Of a stretch of DNA of 64,000 bases, positions 37,206 to 47,069 are shown in pieces. Source of the stretch: Cyanobacterium sp. HL-69 (lineage in GTDB: Bacteria; Cyanobacteriota; Cyanobacteriia; Cyanobacteriales; Cyanobacteriaceae); contig CP024912.1 of the NCBI GenBank assembly GCA_002813895.1, positions 62,001 through 126,000 on the forward strand. The letters are read 5' to 3'. Below the pieces are notes generated by a model. That model saw nothing but the letters and a program-made list of their open reading frames with translations, ran no database searches and was not told the DNA's origin. Each line of letters opens with the position of its first letter. The stretch's first letter is position 1. The translations under genes and the position numbers were made by a program.

Positions 37206-38693
37206 ATGCTGAGTTTGTTAATTTGGATTTCAGTATTAGGGGGCTTAGTGGTGGGCTTTTTACCCAAAAATAAAAACCCTAATATCTATCGTAATATCGC
37301 TTTAGTGTTTGCGATAATTACCCTTGTGGTTAATTTATATATTGCTTTTAATTTTAGAACTGATACTTTCAGTTTACAGTTTACAGAGCATTATCAGTGG
37401 TTGGATTGGCTAGGACTTAGCTATGATTTAGGTTTAGATGGTCTATCTTTTCCTCTTATTTGTCTGAATAGTTTTTTAACTTTAACAGCAATTTATATCA
37501 CTCCCAAAGATTTACCACGTCCTAGACTTTATTATTCTTTAGTTTTATTGCTTAGTGCTGGGGTAATGGGTGCATTTCTCGCACAAAATTTACTACTATT
37601 CTTCCTTTTCTATGAGGTGGAAGTAGCTCCTCTGTATTTCTTAATTGCCATTTGGGGAGGACAAAGAAAGGGTTATGCGGCAATGAAGTTTTTACTTTAC
37701 ACCGTATTGTCTGGATTTTTAGTGTTAGTTTCTTTCCTTGGTTTAGTGTGGTTGAGTGGAGAATCAACTTTTGCTTTTGAGCCTTTAAAATCTCATTCTA
37801 TTCCCGTGGCTAGTCAGGTATTACTTTTAATTCCTTTGTTGATTGGTTTATTTATCAAAATTCCTATTTTCCCTTTCCATACTTGGTTGCCCGATGCCCA
37901 CGTGGAAGCTAGTACACCCGTATCAGTGTTGTTGGCAGGGGTATTGTTGAAGTTAGGAACATATGGTTTACTCAGGTTTGGGGTTGGTTTATTTCGTGAT
38001 GGTTGGTTGGTATTAGCTCCCTATCTAGCCTTTTTGGCGGCCATTAGCGCCCTTTATGGGGCATCCTGTGCGATCGCCCAGAAGGACATGAAAAAGGTGG
38101 TTGCTTATTCATCTATCGCCCATATGGCATATATTTTACTGGGGGCGGCTGCCACTACCCGCCTAAGTTTGGAGGCTTGTATTTTACAGATGGTAAGCCA
38201 TGGTTTAATTTCCGCCATGTTATTTATCTTGGTGGGTATTGTGTACAAAAAAACGGGTAGCCGTGATGTAAACTACCTCAGTGGTTTGTTAAATCCTGAA
38301 AGGGGATTGCCTGTAACGGGTAGTTTGATGATTTTGGCGGTGATGGCTAGTTCCGGAATTCCAGGAATGATTGGTTTTATCGCTGAATTTTTAGTATTTC
38401 GGGGTAGTTTTCCCATTTTTCCCATACCGACTCTATTATGTTTAGTGGGAACGGGTTTAACGGCTGTTTACTTCCTATTAATGGTTAATCGAGTCTTTTT
38501 TGGTCGTTTAACTGTTGAGTTGGCTAGTTTGCCTCGAGTAATGTGGTCTGAGCGAATACCTGCGATCGCCCTTGCCATACTTATCATCATCTTTGGCTTA
38601 CAACCAGATTGGATGCTGAGATGGTGTAAAACCGAAGCCTCGGTGATTCTTTACGGTAATCAAATTGTTGTTGAGCAACAAATCAATAGTTAA
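37206..38693 (+). CDS. ndhD: NAD(P)H-quinone oxidoreductase subunit NdhD (CO2-uptake type)
   Basis: A 495-residue membrane subunit of NDH-1 (complex I subunit 4 family). Conserved segments: YDLGLDGLSFPLICLN, FLFYEVEVAPLYFLIAIWGG with the key glutamate, KIPIFPFHTWLPDAHVEASTPVSVLLAG with the pump-channel lysine region, and HMAYILLGAAA. It partners the upstream NdhF in the NDH-1 module that hydrates CO2 with a Cup protein. No cupA or cupB follows; pyrB is next. Which of D3 or D4 it is cannot be decided here. Confidence 0.92.
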   Translation: MLSLLIWISVLGGLVVGFLPKNKNPNIYRNIALVFAIITLVVNLYIAFNFRTDTFSLQFTEHYQWLDWLGLSYDLGLDGLSFPLICLNSFLTLTAIYITPKDLPRPRLYYSLVLLLSAGVMGAFLAQNLLLFFLFYEVEVAPLYFLIAIWGGQRKGYAAMKFLLYTVLSGFLVLVSFLGLVWLSGESTFAFEPLKSHSIPVASQVLLLIPLLIGLFIKIPIFPFHTWLPDAHVEASTPVSVLLAGVLLKLGTYGLLRFGVGLFRDGWLVLAPYLAFLAAISALYGASCAIAQKDMKKVVAYSSIAHMAYILLGAAATTRLSLEACILQMVSHGLISAMLFILVGIVYKKTGSRDVNYLSGLLNPERGLPVTGSLMILAVMASSGIPGMIGFIAEFLVFRGSFPIFPIPTLLCLVGTGLTAVYFLLMVNRVFFGRLTVELASLPRVMWSERIPAIALAILIIIFGLQPDWMLRWCKTEASVILYGNQIVVEQQINS

Positions 38694-38698
38694 AACCA

Positions 38699-38737
38699 TT
38701 GATAATTAAGAATGGATAATTGAGAATGGATAATTGA
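38699..38737 (+). repeat. AATGGATAATTGAG dispersed repeat, copy 3
   Basis: Three tandem GATAATT(A/G)AGAATG units between ndhD and pyrB. An in-frame TTG within the repeat (38734) could be mistaken for the pyrB start. Confidence 0.75.
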
Positions 38738-38781
38738 AGTACCCCAATTCCTCATCAACAACATTAACAAAAACCCAAAAT

Positions 38782-39807
38782 ATGACGACTACAACCCACT
38801 GGACAAAAAAACATATTATTTCCCTAGAAGACTTTAGCAAAGAAGAGTACGACACCGTCTTAACCACCGCTGCTAGTTTTCGGGATGTCTTGAAAAGTAG
38901 AACTAAAAAAGTTCCAGCCTTGCAAGGGCAAGTGGTAGCGAATATGTTTTTTGAGCCTTCCACCCGTACCCGTAGCAGTTTTGAGTTGGCAGCCAAGAGG
39001 CTATCGGCGGATATTCTTAACTTCGCCCCTAGCTCATCATCCCTCACCAAAGGGGAAACCATCCTTGATACTGCCAAAACCTATTTGGCCATGGGAGCGA
39101 ATATCATGGTAATTCGTCACAGTCAATCGGGAGTACCTTTAAACATTGCCCAAGAGATGGATCGACTAAAAACGGGGGTAAGTATTTTTAATGCGGGGGA
39201 TGGCTTACACCAACATCCCTCCCAAGGGTTATTAGACTTATTTACTATCTCTAATTTATTAGATCCCAAAAATCCTCGCACCGCCCTGTTAGAAGGAAAA
39301 AAAATTGCCATTGTGGGGGATATAATCCATTCTCGTGTAGCTCGTTCCAATATTAACAGTCTGTTGGCTTCTGGGGTGCATTTGCATCTTTGCGCTCCTC
39401 CTACCCTTTTACCCCATCTATTTGCTCACACGGTTAAACCTGAATATAGGGACCGTTTATTTATCCATTGGCACATTAAACCAGCCCTTGAAAATGCTGA
39501 TTTTGTGATGACTTTAAGGCTACAAAAAGAGCGTATGGCAGATTATTTATTACCTAGTTTAAGGGAATATCATCAATTATTTGGGATTACGCGCGATCGC
39601 CTCTTATGGTGCAATCCAGAAGTTAAAGTATTACACCCAGGCCCTGTAAACCGAGGGGTAGAAATAAGTTCAGACTTAATGGACGATGAAAGACTCAGTT
39701 TGATTTCTGACCAAGTTACTAGCGGAGTAGCCGTGAGAATGGCTTTACTATATCTCATTGGTAACTTAAAACAAGAAATTAGCCCCCAAATATTATCTAC
39801 CAATTAA
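38782..39807 (+). CDS. pyrB: Aspartate carbamoyltransferase catalytic subunit
   Basis: A 341-residue ATCase that joins carbamoyl phosphate and aspartate in pyrimidine synthesis. The carbamoyl-phosphate loop is [18 protein letters not shown] (about residue 57). The 80s-loop region [20 protein letters not shown], the [12 protein letters not shown] motif, and GPVNRGVEI near the end are all present. I start at the ATG at 38782 rather than the in-frame TTG at 38734, which lies in a repeat. No regulatory subunit gene is nearby, as usual in cyanobacteria. Confidence 0.96.
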   Translation: MTTTTHWTKKHIISLEDFSKEEYDTVLTTAASFRDVLKSRTKKVPALQGQVVANMFFEPSTRTRSSFELAAKRLSADILNFAPSSSSLTKGETILDTAKTYLAMGANIMVIRHSQSGVPLNIAQEMDRLKTGVSIFNAGDGLHQHPSQGLLDLFTISNLLDPKNPRTALLEGKKIAIVGDIIHSRVARSNINSLLASGVHLHLCAPPTLLPHLFAHTVKPEYRDRLFIHWHIKPALENADFVMTLRLQKERMADYLLPSLREYHQLFGITRDRLLWCNPEVKVLHPGPVNRGVEISSDLMDDERLSLISDQVTSGVAVRMALLYLIGNLKQEISPQILSTN

Positions 39808-39809
39808 AG

Positions 39810-40067
39810 TTATCGAGAAAGTTCCTCGACAATTTTATCGCCACGTCGATTATTATATTTGCTATTATCCAAAACATCGGATTTTTCTTCGATAGATAAG
39901 GCGCTGGTGATAGATGTACGGAGATGATAACTTGTCTTACTCAACGGCTCAGGTAAAAATTGATCTCCAAAAGCGATAAAAACGATCAATAATAAAGGGC
40001 TAGTTCTGAGCAAAAAAAGCATATTTTGAAAACAAAAACTGGTTATATTACTAATAAATTTTTTCAT
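39810..40067 (-). CDS. Small conserved-looking membrane protein, 85 aa
   Basis: An 85-residue ORF with a single hydrophobic segment (about residues 12-33) followed by FGDQFLPEPLSKTSYHLRTSI. I recall similar small cyanobacterial proteins with an FGD-FLP-PL motif after a membrane segment, which supports it being real, but no function is known. The C-terminal part is charged (NNRRGDKIVEELSR). It is convergent with pyrB with 2 bp between stops and divergent from the ABC1 kinase gene. Confidence 0.6.
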   Translation of the reverse strand: MKKFISNITSFCFQNMLFLLRTSPLLLIVFIAFGDQFLPEPLSKTSYHLRTSITSALSIEEKSDVLDNSKYNNRRGDKIVEELSR

Positions 40068-40261
40068 TGCTTTTACTACGATGGGAACATTATAAAAAAC
40101 TCTCTAACTATTATGATGCCCAAAACAACGCCTTAAGTTATCGGGTAGTGTCAATTACAAATTTCCCTCCATTAACCATTCGGGCGAATAGTGAGAAAAA
40201 TGTTAAGATATTGTTACAATGACTAACAACCCCAGATACTAAATAATATAGTACGGATCTC

Positions 40262-42286
40262 ATGACTCAAACTACTTCCCCCCAACCATTATCTAATCAA
40301 GAAGAAAAGATAATTGATGTCCCGTCAGAAATTGTTGCCACTCCTAAGACACATCAGGAAAATTTAGGCCCAATTCCAGACATCTCCCCCGAAGATTGGG
40401 AATATAATCCGGATACTATTATCAAGTATTATCGGGGCAAACCTTTACAAGTATTAGGTCGATTAATCAATATTTCTTTTCCCTTTGCATCATTCATGCT
40501 CACTAACTGGTGGCATTCCCTTTTAGGTACATCGAAAAAAAACCAGAAAAAACAGGCAGAAAAACTAAGAAAAATCTTAACCAGACTAGGCCCTGCTTAT
40601 ATCAAAATTGGTCAAGCCCTCTCCACTCGTCCTGATTTAGTTTCCCCTGCTTACTTAGAAGAATTAACCAGTTTACAAGATCAACTTCCCCCTTTTCCTA
40701 ATGAAATCGCTTATCAATTTATAGAAGAAGAATTAGGCTCTAAACCAGAAGAAGTATATCAAGAAATAACTCCAAATCCCATTGCGGCAGCTTCCTTGGG
40801 GCAGGTATATCGTGGCAGATTGAAAACAGGGGAAGAAGTTGCCATAAAGGTACAGCGTCCTGATTTGGTTAGAAGAATTACCCTTGATATATACATCATG
40901 CGTAGCATTGCTACATGGGTAAAAGAAAATGTGAAGCGCATTCGCTCGGATTTAGTCGCTATTACTGACGAACTGGCGGCAAGAATTTTTGAAGAAATGA
41001 ATTATATGAAGGAGGGGGAAAACGCCTCTAAATTTAAAGATTTATATGGTCATTTAGAGGAGATTTATGTGCCAAAAATCTATTGGGAATATACTGGCAG
41101 AAGGGTATTGACCATGGAATGGATTGAGGGTACTAAGTTAACGGATATTGAGAAAATCCAAGCTCAAGGTATTGATGCTACCCATTTGGTAGAGGTGGGA
41201 GTGCAATGCTCTTTGAGACAATTACTAGAACATGGGTTCTTCCATGCAGATCCTCACCCTGGTAACCTTTTGGCCATGGGGGATGGTAGATTGGCATATC
41301 TAGATTTTGGGATGATGAGTAATATTAAGCCTTACCAAAGATATGGGTTAATTGAAGCGGTGGTTCACCTTGTCAATCGTGATTTTGATGGGTTAGCCCA
41401 AGATTATGTTAATTTAGACTTTTTGACCCCAGAAACGGACTTAACGCCAATTATACCTGCCTTAGCGGAAGTTTTTAATAATGCTTTGGGGGCTAGTGTA
41501 GCGGAGTTGAATTTCAAAAAGATTACCGATGAAATGTCGGCGATGATGTATGAGTTTCCTTTTCGTGTTCCTGCCTATTATGCTTTGATTATTCGTTCTA
41601 TGGTGACATTGGAAGGGATTGCTATTAATATTGACCCTGAGTTTAAGGTATTGAGTAAGGCTTATCCCTATGTGGCCAAAAGGTTGTTAACGGATCAATC
41701 TGAGCAATTACAGGCTAGTTTAAGGGATTTACTATTTAAAGATGGTAATTTCCGTTGGAATCGTTTAGAAAATTTGTTGCGTAATGCCAAAGATTCTCCT
41801 GATTATGACTTTGATAGGGTGATGAATCAGGGCATGGAATATTTACTTTCTGAAAGGGGTAAGTTTATCAGAGAAAGATTAGCCACTGAAATTGTTAATT
41901 ATCTGGATAAGATGGGGCAAAAAACATGGTTTAATATTTCTAGCTCTGTGAGTCGGGTTGTGGGTTGGGATTCTCCTCAACGTCCTGCGGTAATGAATAA
42001 TGGTTCGGTGGAGAGTCAATCTATGGAACATTTACAGAATATTATCGAAATTTTACAGGAAACCGATGGTTATGATCCTATGAAATTGGTACCGATTATC
42101 ACGAAGATTTTACAGAATTCTGAGACTCAAAAGTTGGGTCAACAAATTGCTGGGGGTTTGGCTCAAAAGGCTACGGCAAGGTTGATTCGTAATTTATTAT
42201 TAGATAATAATTCTAATAATAATGGTAATGGTAAAAGTCCTAGTAAAAAAGATCAGTTGTCTTTACCTGTGGCGGCGATGAGATAG
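40262..42286 (+). CDS. ABC1/UbiB (AarF) family atypical kinase
   Basis: A 674-residue member of the ABC1K family. The KxGQ-type motif appears as GPAYIKIGQALSTRPDLVSP, the Ala-rich loop as AAASLGQVYRGRLKTGEEVAIKVQRP, the metal/catalytic region as HGFFHADPHPGNLLAMGDGRLAYLDFGMMS. The C-terminus is predicted amphipathic with an Asn/Gly-rich tail. Family members in cyanobacteria and plastids regulate prenyl-quinone and tocopherol metabolism at membranes; several paralogues exist per genome, so no symbol is given. A long hairpin with T-run follows at 42408-42458. Confidence 0.9.
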   Translation: MTQTTSPQPLSNQEEKIIDVPSEIVATPKTHQENLGPIPDISPEDWEYNPDTIIKYYRGKPLQVLGRLINISFPFASFMLTNWWHSLLGTSKKNQKKQAEKLRKILTRLGPAYIKIGQALSTRPDLVSPAYLEELTSLQDQLPPFPNEIAYQFIEEELGSKPEEVYQEITPNPIAAASLGQVYRGRLKTGEEVAIKVQRPDLVRRITLDIYIMRSIATWVKENVKRIRSDLVAITDELAARIFEEMNYMKEGENASKFKDLYGHLEEIYVPKIYWEYTGRRVLTMEWIEGTKLTDIEKIQAQGIDATHLVEVGVQCSLRQLLEHGFFHADPHPGNLLAMGDGRLAYLDFGMMSNIKPYQRYGLIEAVVHLVNRDFDGLAQDYVNLDFLTPETDLTPIIPALAEVFNNALGASVAELNFKKITDEMSAMMYEFPFRVPAYYALIIRSMVTLEGIAINIDPEFKVLSKAYPYVAKRLLTDQSEQLQASLRDLLFKDGNFRWNRLENLLRNAKDSPDYDFDRVMNQGMEYLLSERGKFIRERLATEIVNYLDKMGQKTWFNISSSVSRVVGWDSPQRPAVMNNGSVESQSMEHLQNIIEILQETDGYDPMKLVPIITKILQNSETQKLGQQIAGGLAQKATARLIRNLLLDNNSNNNGNGKSPSKKDQLSLPVAAMR

Positions 42287-42407
42287 TTGTTCGTTGCACT
42301 AATTTATATGATTATATGTGTTGGGGTGAGGAGGAATAGGGTATGGTTTTTATGATTGTAAATTAAGAATCTAAATGTTGTTTACTCTTTCTCTAACTAG
42401 AATTTAA

Positions 42408-42458
42408 TGAAACGCTATATTCTTTATTGGACAAAGGTTATGGCGTTTTCATCTTTTT
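42408..42458 (+). terminator. Terminator-like long hairpin after the ABC1 kinase gene
   Basis: The arms TGAAACGCTATA and TTATGGCGTTTTCA pair over more than 10 bp with internal mismatches, followed by TCTTTTT. It lies 120 bp after the stop and 64 bp before nadC. Confidence 0.65.
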
Positions 42459-42521
42459 AGATTAAATACACCCTAGTTCATAAAGGGGAACTATTTTTTT
42501 ATTTATACAAAATATTATTTT

Positions 42522-43373
42522 ATGGCAATTTTACCTTCAAAGTTAATTTTAGAACCTTTGTTACGGGGTTGGTTATTAGAGGATATTGGTAGGGGCGATC
42601 GCACTACAAACGCAATTTTTACCGAGGAAAATAAATACCAAAAAGCCCATTGGCTATTGAAAGAAAATGGAGTAATTGCAGGTTTACCCATAGCCAAACA
42701 AGTATTTCAACTATTAGATGAAAAGGTTATTTTTTCCGAAAAAGTGAGGGAAGGGGAATATTATTCTTCTGGTACTATTTTGGTAGAAATGGAAGGAGAA
42801 ATGGATGGTTTATTGACGGGAGAAAGGGTAGCATTAAATTTGGTAATGCACCTTAGCGGTGTTGCGACGATGACAAGGAAATATGTGGAGGCTATTGCCG
42901 ATTTTCCTACTCAGTTGGTGGATACCCGTAAAACTACTCCGGGCTTAAGAATTTTGGAAAAATATGCCACTCAAGTGGGAGGGGCTTTAAATCATCGTAT
43001 GGGTTTGGATGATGCGGTGATGATCAAAGATAATCACATTGAAGCGGCGGGGAGTATTGCTAAGGCGATCGCCCTTATTCGTGGTAATATACCTTATCCT
43101 CTGACCATTGAAGTGGAAACCAATACCCTAGAGCAAGTCCAAGAGGCGATCGATCATCAAGCAGATATTATCATGTTAGATAATATGGCTATTCCTGAAA
43201 TGATAGAAGCAGTAAAAATTATCAGACAGGCTAATGAGAGAATAAAAATAGAAGCATCGGGTAACATTACCCTCGATACCATTGCCCAAGTGGCTCAGAC
43301 AGGAATTGATTTTATCTCCACCAGTGCCACTATTACCAAAGCACCATGGCTAGATTTAAGCATGAAATTCTAA
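42522..43373 (+). CDS. nadC: Nicotinate-nucleotide pyrophosphorylase (carboxylating)
   Basis: A 283-residue quinolinate phosphoribosyltransferase that makes nicotinate mononucleotide from quinolinate and PRPP in NAD synthesis. It has the N-terminal EDIGRGDRTTNAI, the central ALNLVMHLSGVATMTRKYV, the substrate-binding VDTRKTTPGLRILEKYA, GLDDAVMIKDNHIEAAGS, and IEVETNTLEQV. Family length is normal. It is a single gene with a nearby upstream terminator. Confidence 0.96.
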   Translation: MAILPSKLILEPLLRGWLLEDIGRGDRTTNAIFTEENKYQKAHWLLKENGVIAGLPIAKQVFQLLDEKVIFSEKVREGEYYSSGTILVEMEGEMDGLLTGERVALNLVMHLSGVATMTRKYVEAIADFPTQLVDTRKTTPGLRILEKYATQVGGALNHRMGLDDAVMIKDNHIEAAGSIAKAIALIRGNIPYPLTIEVETNTLEQVQEAIDHQADIIMLDNMAIPEMIEAVKIIRQANERIKIEASGNITLDTIAQVAQTGIDFISTSATITKAPWLDLSMKF

Positions 43374-43658
43374 ACATTCAATAAATATTTAAAATATTGT
43401 TATCACTCCTCACCCAAACTAAAAAACAGATCTAAACTTAACAATGCCCCTAGTAAAGATTTAGACCTTGTCACTATTTATTTTAATTCCCATGTTAAAA
43501 TATCTTCATAAAAGTATTTTTTATATCAATTGAATTTTAAGGACGATGCTCTCAAGGCGAATGATCCCCAATATATTTTACATATAGAAAAAAAGTTAAT
43601 CTTGACCTGATAAGGGTAAATTTTAATACACTATTTCAATTATTAATCTAGTCAAACT

Positions 43659-45596
43659 ATGACGACAAAAACTGATAACAAAAACAATTTGTTTTCCTGG
43701 CAAATAATATCTGTCTTCTTGGTACTTTTTTTTGGAGGGGTAGGTTTTGCGGCTACCGCCATGTTACTAAGACTACCAACTAATAACAGTTGTAATAATT
43801 TGTCTTTGTTATTTAGTTCAGCGACTAATCGCTTGTATTGCGCTCAGCTACGAGCAGAAGAAGATACGGTGGAAGGTTTTTTGGCAGCCATTGATTTAAT
43901 TTCTAACTTACCAGAAGATCATCCTCTCATTAGTGAGGTAGATCGCTACATTACCACCTGGTCCGATCGCATTTTAGCCATTGCACAGGAAAAATATCAT
44001 CAAGGAGAGTTGGAAGAGGCGATCGCCATTGCTGAAAAAATCCCCACCCGTGAAGCCAACGAAGCATTAATCTCCCAGAAAATAGAAGAATGGCAAAGTG
44101 TTTGGGAAGAAGGAGAAAGTATCGTGGCGGACATCGAAGAAAAATTGCGCCGTGGGCAGTGGAATCAAGCCTTTTTAGCCACCGTCCAACTATTAGAACT
44201 AGACAACGCCTATTGGAGTAGCACCCAATATGATGAAATGGTACAAACCATTACCCTTGCCCAAGAAGAAAGTAGCGAGTTAGACGAAGCCTTTGCTTCT
44301 ATCAATAGGGGGGGAATAGATAACTTGATCAAAACCATTGAAATTGCCTCTCGAATTTCTAAATCTAGTTTTTCCTATGATCGTGCCACCGAGTTAGCAA
44401 GGGATGCAGAAGGACAAATTATCGATATTGTTAAGGATTTGATCGATGATCGTAACTGGGCAGAAGTTAGCACTATCGCCCGTCAAATACCTCGGAGTAG
44501 CCCCATACGAGACAAAGCCGATGATTGGTCAAATTTAGCTAGTGCTGGAAGAAACGCCAACCTAAACACTGTATCAGGTCTAAATCTAGCCATCTCTCAA
44601 CTAGATAAAATCTCCTCTAGCAGTGGGGTTTATGCCGAAACCAGAAAATTAAAAAATCGTTGGACTTTACAAAAAGAGGATCTGATTTACCTTACCGAAG
44701 CCAAAGATTTGGCAAAACCTGGTAATGTTGATAGTTTGCAACAGGCCATCGCCCGAGCCGAATTTATCAGTAATGAAAACCCCTTACACTCCGAAGCCCA
44801 ACAGGAAATTAGAAAATGGAGAAGGGAAATTCAAGTTAAAGAAGATCAACCCTACCTCAATCGAGCAAGGGAATTGGCTTCTCGTAATACCGTCAGTGGG
44901 TGGCAAGAGGCGATCGCCCAAGCCCAGATGATTGAAGCCAACCGAGCCTTGCACAGTGAAGCCCGAAACCTCATAGCCCAGTGGAGAGGAAATATTCAAA
45001 GGGTAGAAGATCAACCCACCCTAGATCGAGCCATTTCCCTCGGTAGCCAAAATAGGTACCAAGAAGCCATTAACGTAGCCAGTGCCATCGGGAGCAATCG
45101 CTCCTTACACTCCGACGCTCAGTCAAGGATTCGCACATGGCGTCGAGAAATTACCGCCCGACAAAACTTTAACGAAGCCTCTCAAATCGCCCAAAATAGA
45201 GATGCTCAATCCCTCTCCCGTGCCATTACCATCGCCCGTCGCATACCCTCCTCCACCGATGTTTCTGCCCAAGGACGAAATGCGGTTAATAGTTGGTCTG
45301 AGCAACTTTTGGCCATCGCTAGACGCACTAACTCTTTACAAGAAGCTATCAATATCGCCGACATGATTCCTTCGGGCACCTCAGCCTACAATGCCGCCCG
45401 TCGAGATATTCAGCAGTGGCGCGCCCGTTTAGCCCCTCCTCCTGCCCCCCGTAGAACTCCCACCAATCCCCCTAATAATAATGTTGACCCCCGTAATATA
45501 ACTCCCCCTAATAATGATTCTGACCAAGAATCAACGCCCATTACCCCAGATACAGAAATTTCTCCAGAGCCAACTTTAGAGCAAACAAGTTTTTAA
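43659..45596 (+). CDS. Repeat-rich single-pass membrane protein of unknown function
   Basis: A 645-residue protein with one membrane segment (about residues 16-37: IISVFLVLFFGGVGFAA) and a long helical extramembrane region. From about residue 70 it contains repeated 35-50-residue helical units with the pattern (H/S)SEA--EI--WR-EI ... A--LA----(V/L)--W-EAI--A--I, suggesting a TPR/SEL-like solenoid. The last 50 residues are Pro/Asn/Thr-rich. I do not recognise a named domain. Downstream genes follow after 57 bp and 6 bp in the same direction, so it probably leads an operon with the DUF697 protein and the glycosyltransferase. Confidence 0.8.
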   Translation: MTTKTDNKNNLFSWQIISVFLVLFFGGVGFAATAMLLRLPTNNSCNNLSLLFSSATNRLYCAQLRAEEDTVEGFLAAIDLISNLPEDHPLISEVDRYITTWSDRILAIAQEKYHQGELEEAIAIAEKIPTREANEALISQKIEEWQSVWEEGESIVADIEEKLRRGQWNQAFLATVQLLELDNAYWSSTQYDEMVQTITLAQEESSELDEAFASINRGGIDNLIKTIEIASRISKSSFSYDRATELARDAEGQIIDIVKDLIDDRNWAEVSTIARQIPRSSPIRDKADDWSNLASAGRNANLNTVSGLNLAISQLDKISSSSGVYAETRKLKNRWTLQKEDLIYLTEAKDLAKPGNVDSLQQAIARAEFISNENPLHSEAQQEIRKWRREIQVKEDQPYLNRARELASRNTVSGWQEAIAQAQMIEANRALHSEARNLIAQWRGNIQRVEDQPTLDRAISLGSQNRYQEAINVASAIGSNRSLHSDAQSRIRTWRREITARQNFNEASQIAQNRDAQSLSRAITIARRIPSSTDVSAQGRNAVNSWSEQLLAIARRTNSLQEAINIADMIPSGTSAYNAARRDIQQWRARLAPPPAPRRTPTNPPNNNVDPRNITPPNNDSDQESTPITPDTEISPEPTLEQTSF

Positions 45597-45653
45597 GATG
45601 ACAAGGGGGGAGAAAAATTTTATGATAATTTTGTCTCTTATTTCTTTTTTGTT

Positions 45654-47063
45654 ATGAGTATTTCCATTAAAAAACCAATTTTAATTTCTGGTGTTGGGCT
45701 TTCTTTCCTTATTTTTTTCTGGCAAAAAATTTCTCTCTCTTTTCCCCATCTAGGGGAGTACAGTTTTTGGGGCTTAATTTTAGTTAGTGGTTTTTTTTGG
45801 TTATTCAATCCTCGGGGCGAAGAAGATAATCCTCCAGTGGTTTTTAATCCTGTTACCCCAGAAATTTTTGCTCGGAGTTTAGCTCAGGTAAAAAAATTAA
45901 TTACTATTTTTGCTCAGGAATCGGAATCTTCTGAAACTCCTTTTGCTCAAAGGCTTAATGAGATTATCGAAACTAATCGTACCATAGTCCAAGCGGCGAT
46001 CGTTAGTAACCATAAATTAAATAGCGAATGCCTGAAAAATATTCTCGAAAAGGAGATAAAAAATAATAACTGTCAATTGGAAACCTTTACTCCATCCTCC
46101 CTCAATGCTCAAAAATTTGATCATCTACTTTTTAATCATGACCTCGTTTTATTTGTAGTTCAAGGGGATTTGACGGAATCAGAAAAAGAAATAATCCAAA
46201 AATTAATCATAAAGCAACAAAAAACTATCCTAGTATTTAATCAATCTGACTATAATTTACCCGAAGAAAAAGAAATAATTCAAAAGCAACTAGAAACCAG
46301 ATTAAAAGGAATAATTGACCCCACAGAAATTCTTATTATCTCCACAAAAAGCGAAGTAATTAAAGTTAAAAAATATCAAGATAAAGACAATTATCAAGAA
46401 TGGCAAGAAAGCATCAAACCTCAATGCGATAATCTTATTAATTCTCTCTCACAAACCCTAGAAAATCATCAAAAAGATTTATTTTTAGCCACTACCTATA
46501 GACAATTATTCGGATTAAAAAAAGAAATACATCAACAACTCAACATCATCAGAAAACAAAAGGCTTTACCCATCGTTGAAAAGTATCAGTGGATAGCCGC
46601 ATCAGCCACCTTTGCCAATCCTGTTGCTAGTTTAGATCTTCTTGCCGTGGGTGCCATTAACACTCAAATGATTATCGATTTAGGCAGTATTTATCAACAA
46701 AAAATAACCCTCAATCAAGGTAAACAAATATCTTTAGAATTAGCTAAATTAATGATGAAATTAGGCATTGTGGAATTGTCATCTCAGGCGATCGCCACTA
46801 TCCTTAAAACCAATACTATCACCTACATTGCAGGGGGAGTAATTCAAGGCATCAGTGCCGCTTATTTGACTAGAATCTGTAGTCTTAGCCTAATCGAATA
46901 TTTAGAACAACAGGATATTACCATAGAAGAAAACAGTTCTAAATTTAACTTAAATATTATTAAAAATAAGATAGAAAAAGTATTTAAGGAGAATCAAAAA
47001 CAAGCATTTTTAAACAACTTTATCAAACAAACTACCCAAAAACTAGGGTGGCAAAAAGCATAA
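45654..47063 (+). CDS. DUF697 domain-containing membrane protein
   Basis: A 469-residue protein. Two hydrophobic segments lie near the N-terminus (about residues 12-50). A GTPase-like central region follows (ETNRTIVQAAIVSNHKL, LVLFVVQGDLTESEKEII, KTILVFNQSDYNL) that resembles a Ras-like fold without an obvious P-loop. A C-terminal DUF697 domain ends it (WIAASATFANPVASLDLLAVGAIN, GIVELSSQAIATILK). Related cyanobacterial proteins combine a GTPase with DUF697; the apparent loss of the P-loop is notable. Middle gene of the three-gene cluster. Confidence 0.82.
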   Translation: MSISIKKPILISGVGLSFLIFFWQKISLSFPHLGEYSFWGLILVSGFFWLFNPRGEEDNPPVVFNPVTPEIFARSLAQVKKLITIFAQESESSETPFAQRLNEIIETNRTIVQAAIVSNHKLNSECLKNILEKEIKNNNCQLETFTPSSLNAQKFDHLLFNHDLVLFVVQGDLTESEKEIIQKLIIKQQKTILVFNQSDYNLPEEKEIIQKQLETRLKGIIDPTEILIISTKSEVIKVKKYQDKDNYQEWQESIKPQCDNLINSLSQTLENHQKDLFLATTYRQLFGLKKEIHQQLNIIRKQKALPIVEKYQWIAASATFANPVASLDLLAVGAINTQMIIDLGSIYQQKITLNQGKQISLELAKLMMKLGIVELSSQAIATILKTNTITYIAGGVIQGISAAYLTRICSLSLIEYLEQQDITIEENSSKFNLNIIKNKIEKVFKENQKQAFLNNFIKQTTQKLGWQKA

Positions 47064-47069
47064 CTTAAA

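Noticed and set aside
38734-38781. TTG start for pyrB at 38734
   Set aside because: It lies in the AATGGATAATTGAG repeat; ATG at 38782 gives a normal N-terminus.
44725-45366. Plus- and minus-strand ORFs overlapping the helical-repeat protein gene
   Set aside because: Alternative-frame shadows of repeated codons; Pro-rich, no domain.
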